Below, one piece after another: positions 49,967 through 58,591 of a stretch of DNA of 64,000 bases. The stretch is from Alphaproteobacteria bacterium (GTDB taxonomy: Bacteria; Pseudomonadota; Alphaproteobacteria; Rhizobiales; JAJFHR01). Within the stretch, counting starts at the first letter, position 1. Every line of letters starts with the position of its first letter. The notes beneath the pieces are model-generated. The model did not search any database. It worked only from the letters and a program-made list of their open reading frames with translations, and had not been told where the DNA came from. A program made the position numbers and the translations under genes. The DNA is taken from the NCBI GenBank assembly GCA_024278055.1, contig JAJRTY010000053.1:1-64000 (forward strand), read 5' to 3'.

Positions 49967-50556
49967 GGTTTGGATTTTCTGGCCAGGGCCACGCATTCTT
50001 TGTGTCTGAAGCAATCGGTGGTGTGATCGTTGATCATGCCAACGGCCTGCATGAAGGCATAGACAATTGTTGGACCAACGAAGGTAAAGCCGCGCGATTT
50101 CAGGTCTTTTGAAATCCGCTGGCTTAGTTCTGTTTGCGCTGGAATATCAGAAAAACTGGCAAAATTATTTTGCAGCGGCTCACCGTCGAGAAAACCCCAT
50201 AGGTAATTGGAAAACCCGGTTTCTTCCTGAATAGCCAGATACCCGCGTGCGTTTTTTACAGTGCCTTCAATCTTCAAACGATTGCGAACGATGCCGGTGT
50301 CCTGCATCAGGGTCTCGATTTTCTCCGGTGTAAACCTGACGATTTTTTCGGGGTCGAAACCTTCGAAAACCTCAATGAAGCGATCGCGCTTGCGCAGGAT
50401 TGTGATCCATGAAAGCCCGGCCTGAAAGCCGTCCAGTATCAGCTTTTCAAATAAAGCCTGATCCTCATAGATAGGCACCCCCCATTCTTCGTCATGATAG
50501 GCTATATAAAGTTCATCTTCGCCGGGCCAGGTGCAGCGGGTGGCTGTGTCATTCAT
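49963..50556 (-). CDS. tag: DNA-3-methyladenine glycosylase I
   Basis: The 197-residue protein has TRCTWPGEDELYIAYHDEEWGVP, FEKLILDGFQAGLSWITIL and GPTIVYAFMQAVGMINDHTTDCFRH. The Cys and His at the two ends are the zinc ligands known for Tag, and the central helix carries the methyladenine pocket. It excises 3-methyladenine in base excision repair. The ATG (50556) shares one base with the ygfZ stop (TAATG), which fixes the start. Confidence 0.93.
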   Translation of the reverse strand: MNDTATRCTWPGEDELYIAYHDEEWGVPIYEDQALFEKLILDGFQAGLSWITILRKRDRFIEVFEGFDPEKIVRFTPEKIETLMQDTGIVRNRLKIEGTVKNARGYLAIQEETGFSNYLWGFLDGEPLQNNFASFSDIPAQTELSQRISKDLKSRGFTFVGPTIVYAFMQAVGMINDHTTDCFRHKECVALARKSKP

Positions 50557-51449
50557 TATCGGTTTTCTCCCGGAAATGCGAAATTTGCCCAATCTGGTTT
50601 GATCAGCGTGATGGCGGTGCCGTCGATGGTTATCTCGTCTCCTGCCGCTATTGCTGCATCAGCCTTGTCAAGACGAAGAACTGCCAGTGCATTGGTGCCG
50701 GTGGTGGTTAAAACTTCGCCGATGGATTTGTCATTTGCCGTGATGGCCGTGCCGGATGCAAGCTGGCGGGGGGCGGATATGGGAAGGATGCGTTTGCGCG
50801 CGGCCTGTTTATGATGCATGCGCGATACTACTTCCTGACCGACATAACAGCCCTTGGTAAAATCGACACCGTTGGTCATGTCGAGATTGCACTCATGCAC
50901 AAAGCGCTGTGATGAGCCGATGTCCTGATCGCTGTCGGCAAGACCCAGTTCTACCCGGTGAGCGGTATAGGCGCTTTCGTCAACCAGATTGCCGGCATCT
51001 GGTGAAACGTCCGTGGCGGCAATTATTCGCAAACCGGCTTTGGGTGTTCTGGGATCAACATAGCCATACCCACCCAGGATGTTCCCCACCTGTCTGTCTG
51101 CAAGCAGATCATTTGCACCTTTACCCCAGAGGCAGGTTAGCTTGTGATCGTCGCTTAAGGTTGCGATAGTGACATCAGCGCGTAACTTGTAAAATGTCAG
51201 CCGTTTGGCCAGATCAGCGCTTTGTTGGCGGCTGCATTCAAGCCAGTACGTACCGGGTTGGGGTTGGCTGACAAAAAAATCAAACAGGATTTTTCCCTGC
51301 GGTGTCAGCAAAGCTGCATAGATTGCCTGACCCGGATTAACGGTAGAAATATTGTTGGTTATCAGCCCCTGAAGAAAGTCCTGCGCATCGCTGCCGGTGA
51401 TTTCGATAACGTTGCGGCAATTAAGGGTGCAAAAATTGAGGATAGTCAT
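50556..51449 (-). CDS. ygfZ: Folate-binding protein YgfZ
   Basis: The 297-residue protein has the diagnostic KGCYVGQEVVSRMHH and QDFLQGLITNNI, with the body of a glycine-cleavage T-like fold. YgfZ binds tetrahydrofolate and helps to repair or build iron-sulfur clusters of enzymes such as MiaB. It is the first gene of the minus-strand unit ygfZ-tag-HD-phosphatase-nrtR and is divergent from the dihydroorotase-type gene with 72 bases between. Confidence 0.93.
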   Translation of the reverse strand: MTILNFCTLNCRNVIEITGSDAQDFLQGLITNNISTVNPGQAIYAALLTPQGKILFDFFVSQPQPGTYWLECSRQQSADLAKRLTFYKLRADVTIATLSDDHKLTCLWGKGANDLLADRQVGNILGGYGYVDPRTPKAGLRIIAATDVSPDAGNLVDESAYTAHRVELGLADSDQDIGSSQRFVHECNLDMTNGVDFTKGCYVGQEVVSRMHHKQAARKRILPISAPRQLASGTAITANDKSIGEVLTTTGTNALAVLRLDKADAAIAAGDEITIDGTAITLIKPDWANFAFPGENR

Positions 51450-51521
51450 TGCGATTAAACTCTGCCAGTCTAAAATTGAAATATTAACTCATGCAATCAC
51501 CATCCGGGAACACACCCATAT

Positions 51522-52841
51522 ATGTCATCCATGTTCGATCTCATTCTTAAAGGGGGAAACGTTGTCAATCAAGATGGTATCGGTGAGCGCGATATTGCTG
51601 TGCGCGATGGCACAATAGCAGATATCGGTTTTTTTGATGCCTCACAAAGCGATAATGTGATTGATGTGACCGGCCTGCATGTGCTGCCCGGTGTCATCGA
51701 CACTCAGGTGCATTTTCGTGAACCCGGCGGAGAACATAAAGAAGATCTCGAAAGCGGTAGCCGTGCCGCTGTTATGGGCGGTGTTACCGCAGTTTTCGAA
51801 ATGCCCAATACGTCGCCTACCACAACGAACGAAGCAGCGTTGGCCGATAAGGTGTCGCGGGCGCATCACCGGATGTATTGTGACTTTGCCTTTTACATGG
51901 GGGGGACGCGCGAAAATGTTGATGATCTTGCGGATTTTGAGCGCTTGCCGGGATGTTGCGGCATCAAGGTGTTTGCGGGATCGTCCACCGGCAATCTTCT
52001 GGTCGATGATGATGACAGTCTTGAGCGGATTCTAAGCACGATCCAGCGGCGTGCGGCTTTTCATTCGGAAGATGAGCAAAGACTGGTTGAACGCATGGAC
52101 GTGCGCCGCCACAATGATCCTCACAGTCATACCGAGTGGCGTGATAATGAGGCGGCCTTAAAATGCACCAGGCGGCTGGTCAATCTGGCCTATAAAACCG
52201 GTGCAAATGTACATATTCTGCATATCTCGACGGCGCAGGAAATTGAGTTCTTACGTGACCACAAGCAAGTGGTAACTGTTGAAATGACACCGTCTCACCT
52301 GACGTTGTTCACGCCTGATGCTTACGATCAACTCGGCACATATGCACAGTTAAATCCGCCGATACGCGATTTATCGAACCAGAAAATACTGTGGTGGGGT
52401 CTCAATGCCGGTATCACCGATGTTCTGGGGTCGGATCATTCCCCGCATACGCGCGAAGAAAAAGACCAGCCCTATCCCAATTCTCCCTCGGGCATGCCGG
52501 GAGTTCAGACCCTGGTGCCGGTGATGCTCGATCATGTTAATGCCGGCCGTCTGTCGCTCGAACGCTTTGTCGATCTTACCAGCCATGGTCCCCAGAGAAT
52601 TTTTGGAATTGCCGGCAAAGGCCGTATTGCGGCAGGCTATGATGCCGATTTCACCATTGTCGACATGACGGCGACACGGACAATCGAAGAAGACTGGATC
52701 GAAAGCACCTGTGGCTGGACACCGGTTGCGGGCCGCCACGTGAAAGGCTGGGTGCGCGGCACCATTATTCGCGGGCACCGGGTGATGTGGGACGATGAGT
52801 TGATTGGTGCGGCTGGTGGTGAAACGGTAAAATTCTGGTGA
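51522..52841 (+). CDS. Dihydroorotase-type amidohydrolase
   Basis: The 439-residue protein has the dihydroorotase pattern: PGVIDTQVHFREPGGEHKED, FEMPNTSPTT, the possible carboxy-Lys in GIKVFAGSSTGNLL, FHSEDEQRL, VHILHIST and VLGSDHSPHT. The usual first metal motif His-x-His is here Gln-x-His (DTQVHF), so the metal centre differs. This variant is found in many alphaproteobacteria annotated as dihydroorotase, the third step of pyrimidine synthesis, but a hydantoinase or other cyclic amidase role is possible. A BKACE gene follows after 12 bases. Confidence 0.8.
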   Translation: MSSMFDLILKGGNVVNQDGIGERDIAVRDGTIADIGFFDASQSDNVIDVTGLHVLPGVIDTQVHFREPGGEHKEDLESGSRAAVMGGVTAVFEMPNTSPTTTNEAALADKVSRAHHRMYCDFAFYMGGTRENVDDLADFERLPGCCGIKVFAGSSTGNLLVDDDDSLERILSTIQRRAAFHSEDEQRLVERMDVRRHNDPHSHTEWRDNEAALKCTRRLVNLAYKTGANVHILHISTAQEIEFLRDHKQVVTVEMTPSHLTLFTPDAYDQLGTYAQLNPPIRDLSNQKILWWGLNAGITDVLGSDHSPHTREEKDQPYPNSPSGMPGVQTLVPVMLDHVNAGRLSLERFVDLTSHGPQRIFGIAGKGRIAAGYDADFTIVDMTATRTIEEDWIESTCGWTPVAGRHVKGWVRGTIIRGHRVMWDDELIGAAGGETVKFW

Positions 52842-52853
52842 GGATTTTTGATC

Positions 52854-53732
52854 ATGGCAACTAAAACCGTCATCACCTGTGCTTTGACCGGGGGCATGGA
52901 AAATGCCCACATGAACCCGGCCATTCCGGTGACACCGGCGCAAATTGTGCAATCAGCGCTTGAGGCGGAACGTGCCGGGGCGGCCATTGCTCATATTCAT
53001 GTGCGCGATCCCGAAACCGCAAAACCATCGATGGAGCTGTCGCTTTATCGCGACGTCACGGAAGGGTTGAAACAAGCCAACTCAAAACTCATTATAAACC
53101 TTACCACGGGTGCCGGTGCGCGATATGCGCCGGGAGATGATGATAATCCATCAGCACCGGGCGAAGGCACAACCTTGACCAGTCCGCAAAACCGCGTGGT
53201 CCACATTGAGGAGTTGCGACCGGAGGTCTGTACGCTCGATATCGCCACCTTGAATTTTGGCGAGTATGTTTTTATGAACACGCCGGAACATTTGCGCCAG
53301 ATGGCCAAACGCATTCGCAAAGCCGGTACAAAGCCCGAGCTGGAAGTGTTTGAGCCCGGGCATTTGCGACTTGCCCTGAAGATGATTGCAGACGGGTTGA
53401 TTGATCCTCCGCCAATGTTTCAATTGTGTTTGGGCATACCGTGGGGTGCGCCGGCAACGCCTGAAACGGTTTTGTATATGAAATCGATGTTGCCGGAAAA
53501 TACTGCGTGGTCGGGCTTTGGTATTGCGGCTACACAATTTCCCATGGCAGCCCAGGTGTGTATCGCCGGTGGGCATGTGCGCGTCGGGCTTGAAGATAAT
53601 CTCTATCTGTCACGTGGCGAACTGGCCACCAGCAATGCGGTTCTGGTTGAGCGGGCGGTAACAATTGTCGAAGCGGTTGGCGGCCACGTTGCCAGCCCTG
53701 ATGAGGCACGCAAGATTTTTGGCCTAGTGTAA
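52854..53732 (+). CDS. BKACE-family beta-keto acid cleavage enzyme
   Basis: The 292-residue TIM-barrel protein has VITCALTGGMENAHMNPAIP, AAIAHIHVRDPETAKPS (zinc His pair), NLTTGAGARY and LEVFEPGHLRLALKMIADG. The BKACE (DUF849, Kce-type) family condenses a beta-keto acid with acetyl-CoA to give acetoacetate and a new CoA ester. Substrate unknown. GAGGA overlaps the stop of the dihydroorotase-type gene and lies nine bases before the ATG, which fixes the start. Its 3' end overlaps usg by nine bases. Confidence 0.88.
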   Translation: MATKTVITCALTGGMENAHMNPAIPVTPAQIVQSALEAERAGAAIAHIHVRDPETAKPSMELSLYRDVTEGLKQANSKLIINLTTGAGARYAPGDDDNPSAPGEGTTLTSPQNRVVHIEELRPEVCTLDIATLNFGEYVFMNTPEHLRQMAKRIRKAGTKPELEVFEPGHLRLALKMIADGLIDPPPMFQLCLGIPWGAPATPETVLYMKSMLPENTAWSGFGIAATQFPMAAQVCIAGGHVRVGLEDNLYLSRGELATSNAVLVERAVTIVEAVGGHVASPDEARKIFGLV

Positions 53733-53987
53733 CGTGAAAGAGCAGTCGAAATAACGCAGGTCAACCGGTGACATGATGCCTTTTGAGGCCACTCTTACCG
53801 AATGCAGGGGGCCATCGAGTTCCTGCTGCCAGAAGGTTAAAAACCGGTTCAAAACCGGGAATTCCGGTTGCATATCCAGTTCCTGCCAGATGTAGCTTTG
53901 CAGAACAGTGGGATAATCCGGTAAATGGTAGAGGATCTCGGCTGTCGTGAGGCGGAATTTTTCAACAGCCACGCTTGGCTCAATCAT
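53724..53987 (-). CDS. usg: Usg family protein
   Basis: The 87-residue product reads RLTTAEILYHLPDYPTVLQS, then YIWQELDMQPEFPVLNRFL and FWQQELDGPLHSVRVA, which matches the Usg family first seen near tryptophan genes of alphaproteobacteria; the function is unknown. GGAGAGAG lies before the ATG. Here it has no trp neighbour. The stop (TAG) lies inside the end of the BKACE gene in the opposite direction. Confidence 0.88.
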   Translation of the reverse strand: MIEPSVAVEKFRLTTAEILYHLPDYPTVLQSYIWQELDMQPEFPVLNRFLTFWQQELDGPLHSVRVASKGIMSPVDLRYFDCSFTLH

Positions 53988-54121
53988 ATCTCTCTCCTTT
54001 TCGGCTTAAATCATATCCTTCATTTTTTTGGCCTGTAGCGGCGGCCTCATTGATATCGTTAACAAATTATTGCTACCTGCTTTATTAGTATGGCGAATTG
54101 ATCGTGATTTGGGAAGGCTGA

Positions 54122-54772
54122 ATGATAATCGAGTGGCAGCTGGTATTAACCGGAATAGTGATTGGTGTGGCTGTTGCCGCCCCCATCGGTCCGATAAATA
54201 TTATGTGTATTCAGCGCAGCCTGAAACAGGGCTTCAGAGCCGGATTGCTTACCGGCATGGGAGCTGTGTTGGGTGATGGCATGTTTGCGGCCATTGCCGC
54301 TTTTTCCATTACGTCAGTTTCAGGGTTATTAATTGGTTACAGCAACTGGATTGAATTTGCTGGCGGCGTTTTTTTAATTGGATTGGGCCTGCGCACTTTG
54401 CTGGGTGAAACCGCGCGGGTGCCTGATCGCGAAAGTGCCGGTATTATTGGCAATGCTGCACTGGTGGGAACAACTTTTTTCATGACCATCACCAACCCGG
54501 CGATGATACTGGGGTTTGCCGCATTTTTTGGCAGCGCTGGAGGCTGGGTTGATTTGCCAAGTACTTACTGGCAGGCTTTGGCGCTGGTGGCGGCAGTCAT
54601 GGCGGGCAGTTTTTTGTGGTGGCTGTTTTTGGCCGGCACCATACATGGCTTTCGTCACAGGATCGGTGAAAACGCCATCGCCACCGTCAACCGTATTTCA
54701 GGATGTATCTTTGTTGTGTTCGGGATGGCGGTTTTATTGCGGGTGATTACTGCAGAATACGGTCAATGGTGA
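54122..54772 (+). CDS. LysE/RhtB family amino-acid exporter
   Basis: The 216-residue inner-membrane protein has about six helices and the family start TGIVIGVAVAAPIGPINIMCI, followed by RSLKQGFRAGLLTGMGAVLGDGMF and FFMTITNPAMILGFAAFF. It exports amino acids or related small molecules; the substrate cannot be read. Its last 26 bases overlap the end of the opposite-strand gene at 54747. Confidence 0.88.
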   Translation: MIIEWQLVLTGIVIGVAVAAPIGPINIMCIQRSLKQGFRAGLLTGMGAVLGDGMFAAIAAFSITSVSGLLIGYSNWIEFAGGVFLIGLGLRTLLGETARVPDRESAGIIGNAALVGTTFFMTITNPAMILGFAAFFGSAGGWVDLPSTYWQALALVAAVMAGSFLWWLFLAGTIHGFRHRIGENAIATVNRISGCIFVVFGMAVLLRVITAEYGQW

Positions 54773-55007
54773 ATTCACCGTTTTTGATGCGCTGAGACAG
54801 GCCGTCGGTCATATCGGCAACAGCGTCTTCGCCGTAAGTTGCAACCATATCGCTCAAAGCGGTAAAAATGGCAGCAGACGAGAGCACATCGGGGTGAACG
54901 CCATCATAGACAGCTTCTTCCCAGGCATCGAGAAGGTAGCGCAAGGCGGCTTGCTTATCTTTTTTAATTCTTTTTTCGTCGGTAATACCGGACAACTGGC
55001 TCGACAT
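54747..55007 (-). CDS. Conserved small hypothetical protein
   Basis: From the ATG at 55007 the product has 86 residues (KDKQAALRYLLDAWEEAVYD, GVHPDVLSSAAIFTALSDMV and a C-terminal LSQRIKNGEFTIDRILQ), helical and acidic, without membrane segment. A GTG at 55034 would add nine residues. I do not recognise a named family; proteins of this look are common in Hyphomicrobiales. A TTAA-N7-TTAA site (55046-55060) lies 39 bases upstream, so cell-cycle control by CtrA is possible. Confidence 0.68.
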   Translation of the reverse strand: MSSQLSGITDEKRIKKDKQAALRYLLDAWEEAVYDGVHPDVLSSAAIFTALSDMVATYGEDAVADMTDGLSQRIKNGEFTIDRILQ

Positions 55008-55045
55008 ACTCACAAACTCACTTAAACTTGTCACACAACAATTAC

Positions 55046-55060
55046 TTAACAGAACATTAA
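55046..55060. promoter_or_regulatory. TTAA-N7-TTAA site, possible CtrA box
   Basis: TTAACAGAACATTAA has both TTAA halves and the C that usually follows the first half in CtrA sites (TTAAC). It lies just upstream of the small gene at 54747-55007. It is a better match than the one at 42971, but one such site is expected by chance in the window. Confidence 0.35.
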
Positions 55061-55182
55061 TCCGTAACGCCGACGAAATACAGATTTTTTCGGGTGGCCA
55101 GGAAGTAATAGAAAAGTTTTAGCACAGGCTGTCTGTGCATGTGCCAAGAAAATAACAAAAGGTTAACGCTGCTAAAAATGGC

Positions 55183-55596
55183 TTAATTGGCGGCTTTTTC
55201 GCGTGCCCTGGCAATCGTTGTGGCTAATGCGGCGCCTTCCTTGACAAATTTTCTGATCCTGGCCGCCGCTTTTTTTGTGCAGGTTGGAAATGTCAGCTGA
55301 TGACTGCGATACCCCTGGTTGAACTGATCGACCAAAAGGGCGCGACGCTGAGGTGTCGGGGCTTCGGTTTCCAGCAATTCCACCATTTTTTTGCGCCAGA
55401 GCTGGCCTTCGTTGGCATTGCAGATTTCACGCAGATGGTGGATAGCACCCAGTATCTGCGATAACCTGTGCAGATTGCGCTCGTAACTGCGTGAGCCGGG
55501 ACCCTGATGGCTGGCGGCCTGAACAAAAGGAACAAAAGAGGTCAGCGCAATTGCCAGGCACAAAAAGCAGATTATTTTTTTGGCAGATGAAAACAT
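55183..55596 (-). CDS. TIGR02301 family secreted protein
   Basis: From the ATG at 55596 the product has 137 residues: a signal peptide (IICFLCLAIALTSFVPFVQA), then YERNLHRLSQILGAIHHLRE, ICNANEGQLWRKKMVELLET and RALLVDQFNQGYRSHQLTFP with two Cys that may pair. This is the TIGR02301 family (DUF2385) of alphaproteobacteria, function unknown. The frame is also open to 55629. It lies 88 bases from the next gene upstream on the strand. Confidence 0.87.
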   Translation of the reverse strand: MFSSAKKIICFLCLAIALTSFVPFVQAASHQGPGSRSYERNLHRLSQILGAIHHLREICNANEGQLWRKKMVELLETEAPTPQRRALLVDQFNQGYRSHQLTFPTCTKKAAARIRKFVKEGAALATTIARAREKAAN

Positions 55597-55683
55597 CACA
55601 CAGGTCCGCAGCGAAAAGGCGTTCAGCACACACTTCTTTTATAACGCCTGTTCAGGCGGGTCGAGTGCGCTTTGGCAAAAGCC

Positions 55684-56688
55684 TTAATTCTGCTGAATTT
55701 TGACGTCCGGGTAAAATGCCTTGACCACAAATGCAAAGGTGACATCGTAGACAATATCGCGAGGTCCATCGGCATTTTCAGCCTGTACCACTACATTGCC
55801 AATATCGCGGCCTTCACTGATCTGGCGTGAATCAAGGGCGGAATTTTGTCCGGCAGACCAGCTCAATGTCACATTTGATACTTTGACTTTTTTTCTGTCA
55901 TTAAGCAGCTTCATGGCAACTGCGTATCTTTTTCCCGATGTTTCAAAGACAACGACCCGGGCCATGGGTTCGATGTCTGTTGGCAATTCCCCGGTAAACA
56001 TAAACGGTCGCGGCATGGTGTCATAGCCGGCATACGGGGTGGCACCATAATTGCGCATGGAGGTATTATTGGGAATGAGGATTTTGCCCTGGGGAAAACG
56101 GTTTTTGAAATTCTCGAATGATTCAATGCGTGACGGGATCATCGTTAGCCGGGTTTTCAGCAAAGTTCCGACAATTGCTTCGCCGGTAAATTGCTGCCAC
56201 CAGCTTTGTGTCTGGCGGTCATACATAACCAGATCGGAATTGCGCAACATGCCAGTAGTGCCGAAATCTAGGATCCTGTCGCCGACGCGGCGATCAAAAA
56301 CAATGGAGGAGTTACACAAAGGGCAGAAAGTAACAGTTACCGGAATATCGCCAAATCTGTCATTGACAATTTCATGCCAGATCAACACGCGCAAAGGATA
56401 AGCGCGGGCTTCATCACCTATACTTAAAGTGATGACGGGTTCTTTCGGGCCGATGTTTTTGGCATCGGACAAGGGGGTGAATTCCGGCTTGTCAATCGCC
56501 GGGATGCCATCTTTTGGCGGCCCACCCTGCTGGATTTCGCTGAAGTCTATAATTGTTTTGGTGAAATCAGTCTGCTCCCATCCGGCGCGTTTCCAGCGCT
56601 CCGGATTGGCGAAAGACGGCAGGGCCCCCAGCCCCATGAAGATTAAAGCGGCAAAAACAGTAAGGGAAAAACCAATTCTATTGTTCAT
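55684..56688 (-). CDS. DUF3179 domain secreted protein
   Basis: The 334-residue protein has a signal peptide (IGFSLTVFAALIFMGLGALP), then the DUF3179 body: RAYPLRVLIWHEIVND, VTVTFCPLCNSSIVFDR with a Cys-x2-Cys pair, GMLRNSDLVMYDRQTQSWW and FTGEAIVG. The Cys pair may bind metal or form a disulfide in the periplasm. Function unknown. It stands 69 bases after the Nudix gene on the same strand. Confidence 0.88.
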   Translation of the reverse strand: MNNRIGFSLTVFAALIFMGLGALPSFANPERWKRAGWEQTDFTKTIIDFSEIQQGGPPKDGIPAIDKPEFTPLSDAKNIGPKEPVITLSIGDEARAYPLRVLIWHEIVNDRFGDIPVTVTFCPLCNSSIVFDRRVGDRILDFGTTGMLRNSDLVMYDRQTQSWWQQFTGEAIVGTLLKTRLTMIPSRIESFENFKNRFPQGKILIPNNTSMRNYGATPYAGYDTMPRPFMFTGELPTDIEPMARVVVFETSGKRYAVAMKLLNDRKKVKVSNVTLSWSAGQNSALDSRQISEGRDIGNVVVQAENADGPRDIVYDVTFAFVVKAFYPDVKIQQN

Positions 56689-56757
56689 GAAACTGATTGT
56701 GCCCGTGATTTTCAGTAAACTCCAATCAAACTCCTGTGAGACGGACCGTTTTCAGTT

Positions 56758-57213
56758 TCAGGAAGTGCCTTCAATCCAGTCTTTAAAGGCCCTGGCGATC
56801 AGATCAGCTGTGCCTGTTGTCATGTGCAATTGCGCCAGTTCAGATAAATCAAACCAGCGGGCTTGTGCAGCGTCATCACCTGCTTTTATTCTGCCGTGAC
56901 TAAGTCGGCCGACGAACATGGCGATGACAAAATGATATTTAATGGTGTCGCCATCGCGCTTTATAACTTCAACCCAATCGGCCAGTCCCAGAATATCCGC
57001 ACCCAGGCTGGTTTCCTCATAAAGTTCGCGCGCCGCTGCCTGGTGCAGGGTTTCTCCTACTTCAACCAGTCCGCCGGGCAAAGACCACAGGCCTTGTTTG
57101 GGCGGATTGGAGCCCAAAACCAGTAACACCTTGCCGCGATCAAAAACGCAGGCACTGGCGCCAAGCAGAGGTGTTTGGGGATATGATCTGCTGGTATTGT
57201 CAGTGGAATTCAC
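56758..57213 (-). CDS. Nudix hydrolase
   Basis: The 151-residue protein has the full Nudix box GGLVEVGETLHQAAARELYE followed by ETSLG, so the pattern G-x5-E-x7-R-E-x2-E-E holds, and the preceding VLLVLGSNPPKQGLWSLP is typical of ADP-ribose/NADH-type pyrophosphatases. It hydrolyses nucleoside diphosphates linked to another group; substrate unknown. The start GTG (57213) overlaps the stop of the SnoaL-like gene as GTGA. Confidence 0.9.
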   Translation of the reverse strand: MNSTDNTSRSYPQTPLLGASACVFDRGKVLLVLGSNPPKQGLWSLPGGLVEVGETLHQAAARELYEETSLGADILGLADWVEVIKRDGDTIKYHFVIAMFVGRLSHGRIKAGDDAAQARWFDLSELAQLHMTTGTADLIARAFKDWIEGTS

Positions 57214-57608
57214 ACGCCCTCGGCGATTTGGCGTTCATATTCGGTTGCATCGAACCAGCCCAGGGATGATTTTACCAGCATGTTGTCATCAAGGTCCCAT
57301 TCTTCCCATCCGCCAACTTTGACATGGTTTTTCGTCTCCGCATGGTGACCTTCGAGTGTCCAGGCAAAGATTGCATGATCACCTGCTGTGCGAACATCGT
57401 CGCAGTGGACAACAAGATCGGGAAATTCAGCATAAAACCCGGCGGCCATTGCGGCAATGGCTTCGCGTCCCTGGATGAAATCGCCACAATTAATACTGAT
57501 CTGGCCATCTGGCGCATAATGGGAGGCTACTGCCTCAGGAGACCCGGAACTCCACGCCTTGGAGTATTCCATTGCCTTTTGTTTCAGATCTTCAGGGTTT
57601 GATGTCAT
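57210..57608 (-). CDS. SnoaL/NTF2-like fold protein
   Basis: The 132-residue product begins MTSNPEDLKQKAMEYSKAWS, with GGAG nine bases before the ATG, and shows the NTF2-like pattern: HYAPDGQISINCGDFIQGRE, MAAGFYAEFPDLVVHCDDV and HAIFAWTLEGHHA. Such proteins are polyketide-cyclase-like or small-molecule-binding; the role here is unknown. The frame runs back to 57650, but the shorter start has the good ribosome site. It is coupled to the Nudix gene. Confidence 0.83.
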   Translation of the reverse strand: MTSNPEDLKQKAMEYSKAWSSGSPEAVASHYAPDGQISINCGDFIQGREAIAAMAAGFYAEFPDLVVHCDDVRTAGDHAIFAWTLEGHHAETKNHVKVGGWEEWDLDDNMLVKSSLGWFDATEYERQIAEGV

Positions 57609-57706
57609 TGCGAATTTCTCCAAAAAATAATAGCAATATTGAAACATCACCGAAATGATAGTGTCAATCTGTCCTTGTCATCGTTGATTTAACAAGAGGT
57701 TCGCAA

Positions 57707-58591
57707 TTGAAGAAAATAGCTCTTAATATCGTCAATGAATATGATCGGCTGACCCATGTGGTGGTGGGAACTGCACGGGGGTATCACAGAGATGCAACTC
57801 AGGTGGAAGTTGTTAATGAAACCCAGAAAGATACTTTTGCCGCAGGGGCGTTTCCAACTGAAAAATCCCTCATTCCCGAATTTAACTCGTTCAAAACGGT
57901 GCTGGCGGAAAATGGTGTCCATGTGTATGAGCCAAAGCTGGCGCCGGAAACAGTTCAGGACCAGACATGTCCACGTGATATTGGTTTCGTGATTGGCGAT
58001 GTAGTGGTCATTTCTGCGATGCACGATCACAGTCGAAAAGAGGAATTTGCAGGTGTTTCACACCTGCTTGAGCTTTGGCAGGCAAGCGTTTTGCAAGCTC
58101 CTGAAGGCGTGTTTTTAGAAGGTGGCGACGTTGTCATAGATCAGGGGTGCATATTTGTTGGAATAGGCCAGCGAAGTGACCGCGGCGGATTTGAATTTTT
58201 GAAGAGCCATTTTGGTGATAAATTCAATGTTGTCCCCATGCCCTGCAGGTCGGTTTTGGATGGCGAGAACGTTCTTCATCTTGATTGCACTTTTCAACCA
58301 CTCGGCCTTGGCCATGCCCTGATATACAAAGAGGGGCTTGAGGTTATTCCAGCGGAAATTACAGACAGGTATTCTCTCATCCCGGTGGATCGTTTTGAGG
58401 CCGATGCGCTGGCCACCAATATCCTGTCCATCAGGCCCGACACACTCATCGCCAGATCAGCGCCTGAATGTGCAAGAGTGAATGCGGAATTGCGAAAATC
58501 AGGATATCAGGTAATCGAAGTTAAATTCGACCTCGTCCCCAGCACCGGCGGGTCGTTCCGCTGTGCGACCTTGCCTGTGCGGAGAATTTAA
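57707..58591 (+). CDS. Amidinotransferase/dimethylargininase-family protein
   Basis: The 294-residue protein has the penta-fold (GME superfamily) landmarks: TCPRDIGFVIGD, FLEGGDVVIDQG (Glu138, Asp141), NVLHLDCTFQPLG (His191) and the catalytic Cys286 in GGSFRCATLPV near the end. Enzymes of this fold act on guanidino groups: arginine deiminase, dimethylarginine hydrolase or glycine amidinotransferase. The short form resembles dimethylargininase-type. The start is a TTG, with AAGAGGT six bases before it and no ATG near. The stop shares a TTAA with the opposite-strand HAD gene. Confidence 0.85.
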   Translation: MKKIALNIVNEYDRLTHVVVGTARGYHRDATQVEVVNETQKDTFAAGAFPTEKSLIPEFNSFKTVLAENGVHVYEPKLAPETVQDQTCPRDIGFVIGDVVVISAMHDHSRKEEFAGVSHLLELWQASVLQAPEGVFLEGGDVVIDQGCIFVGIGQRSDRGGFEFLKSHFGDKFNVVPMPCRSVLDGENVLHLDCTFQPLGLGHALIYKEGLEVIPAEITDRYSLIPVDRFEADALATNILSIRPDTLIARSAPECARVNAELRKSGYQVIEVKFDLVPSTGGSFRCATLPVRRI

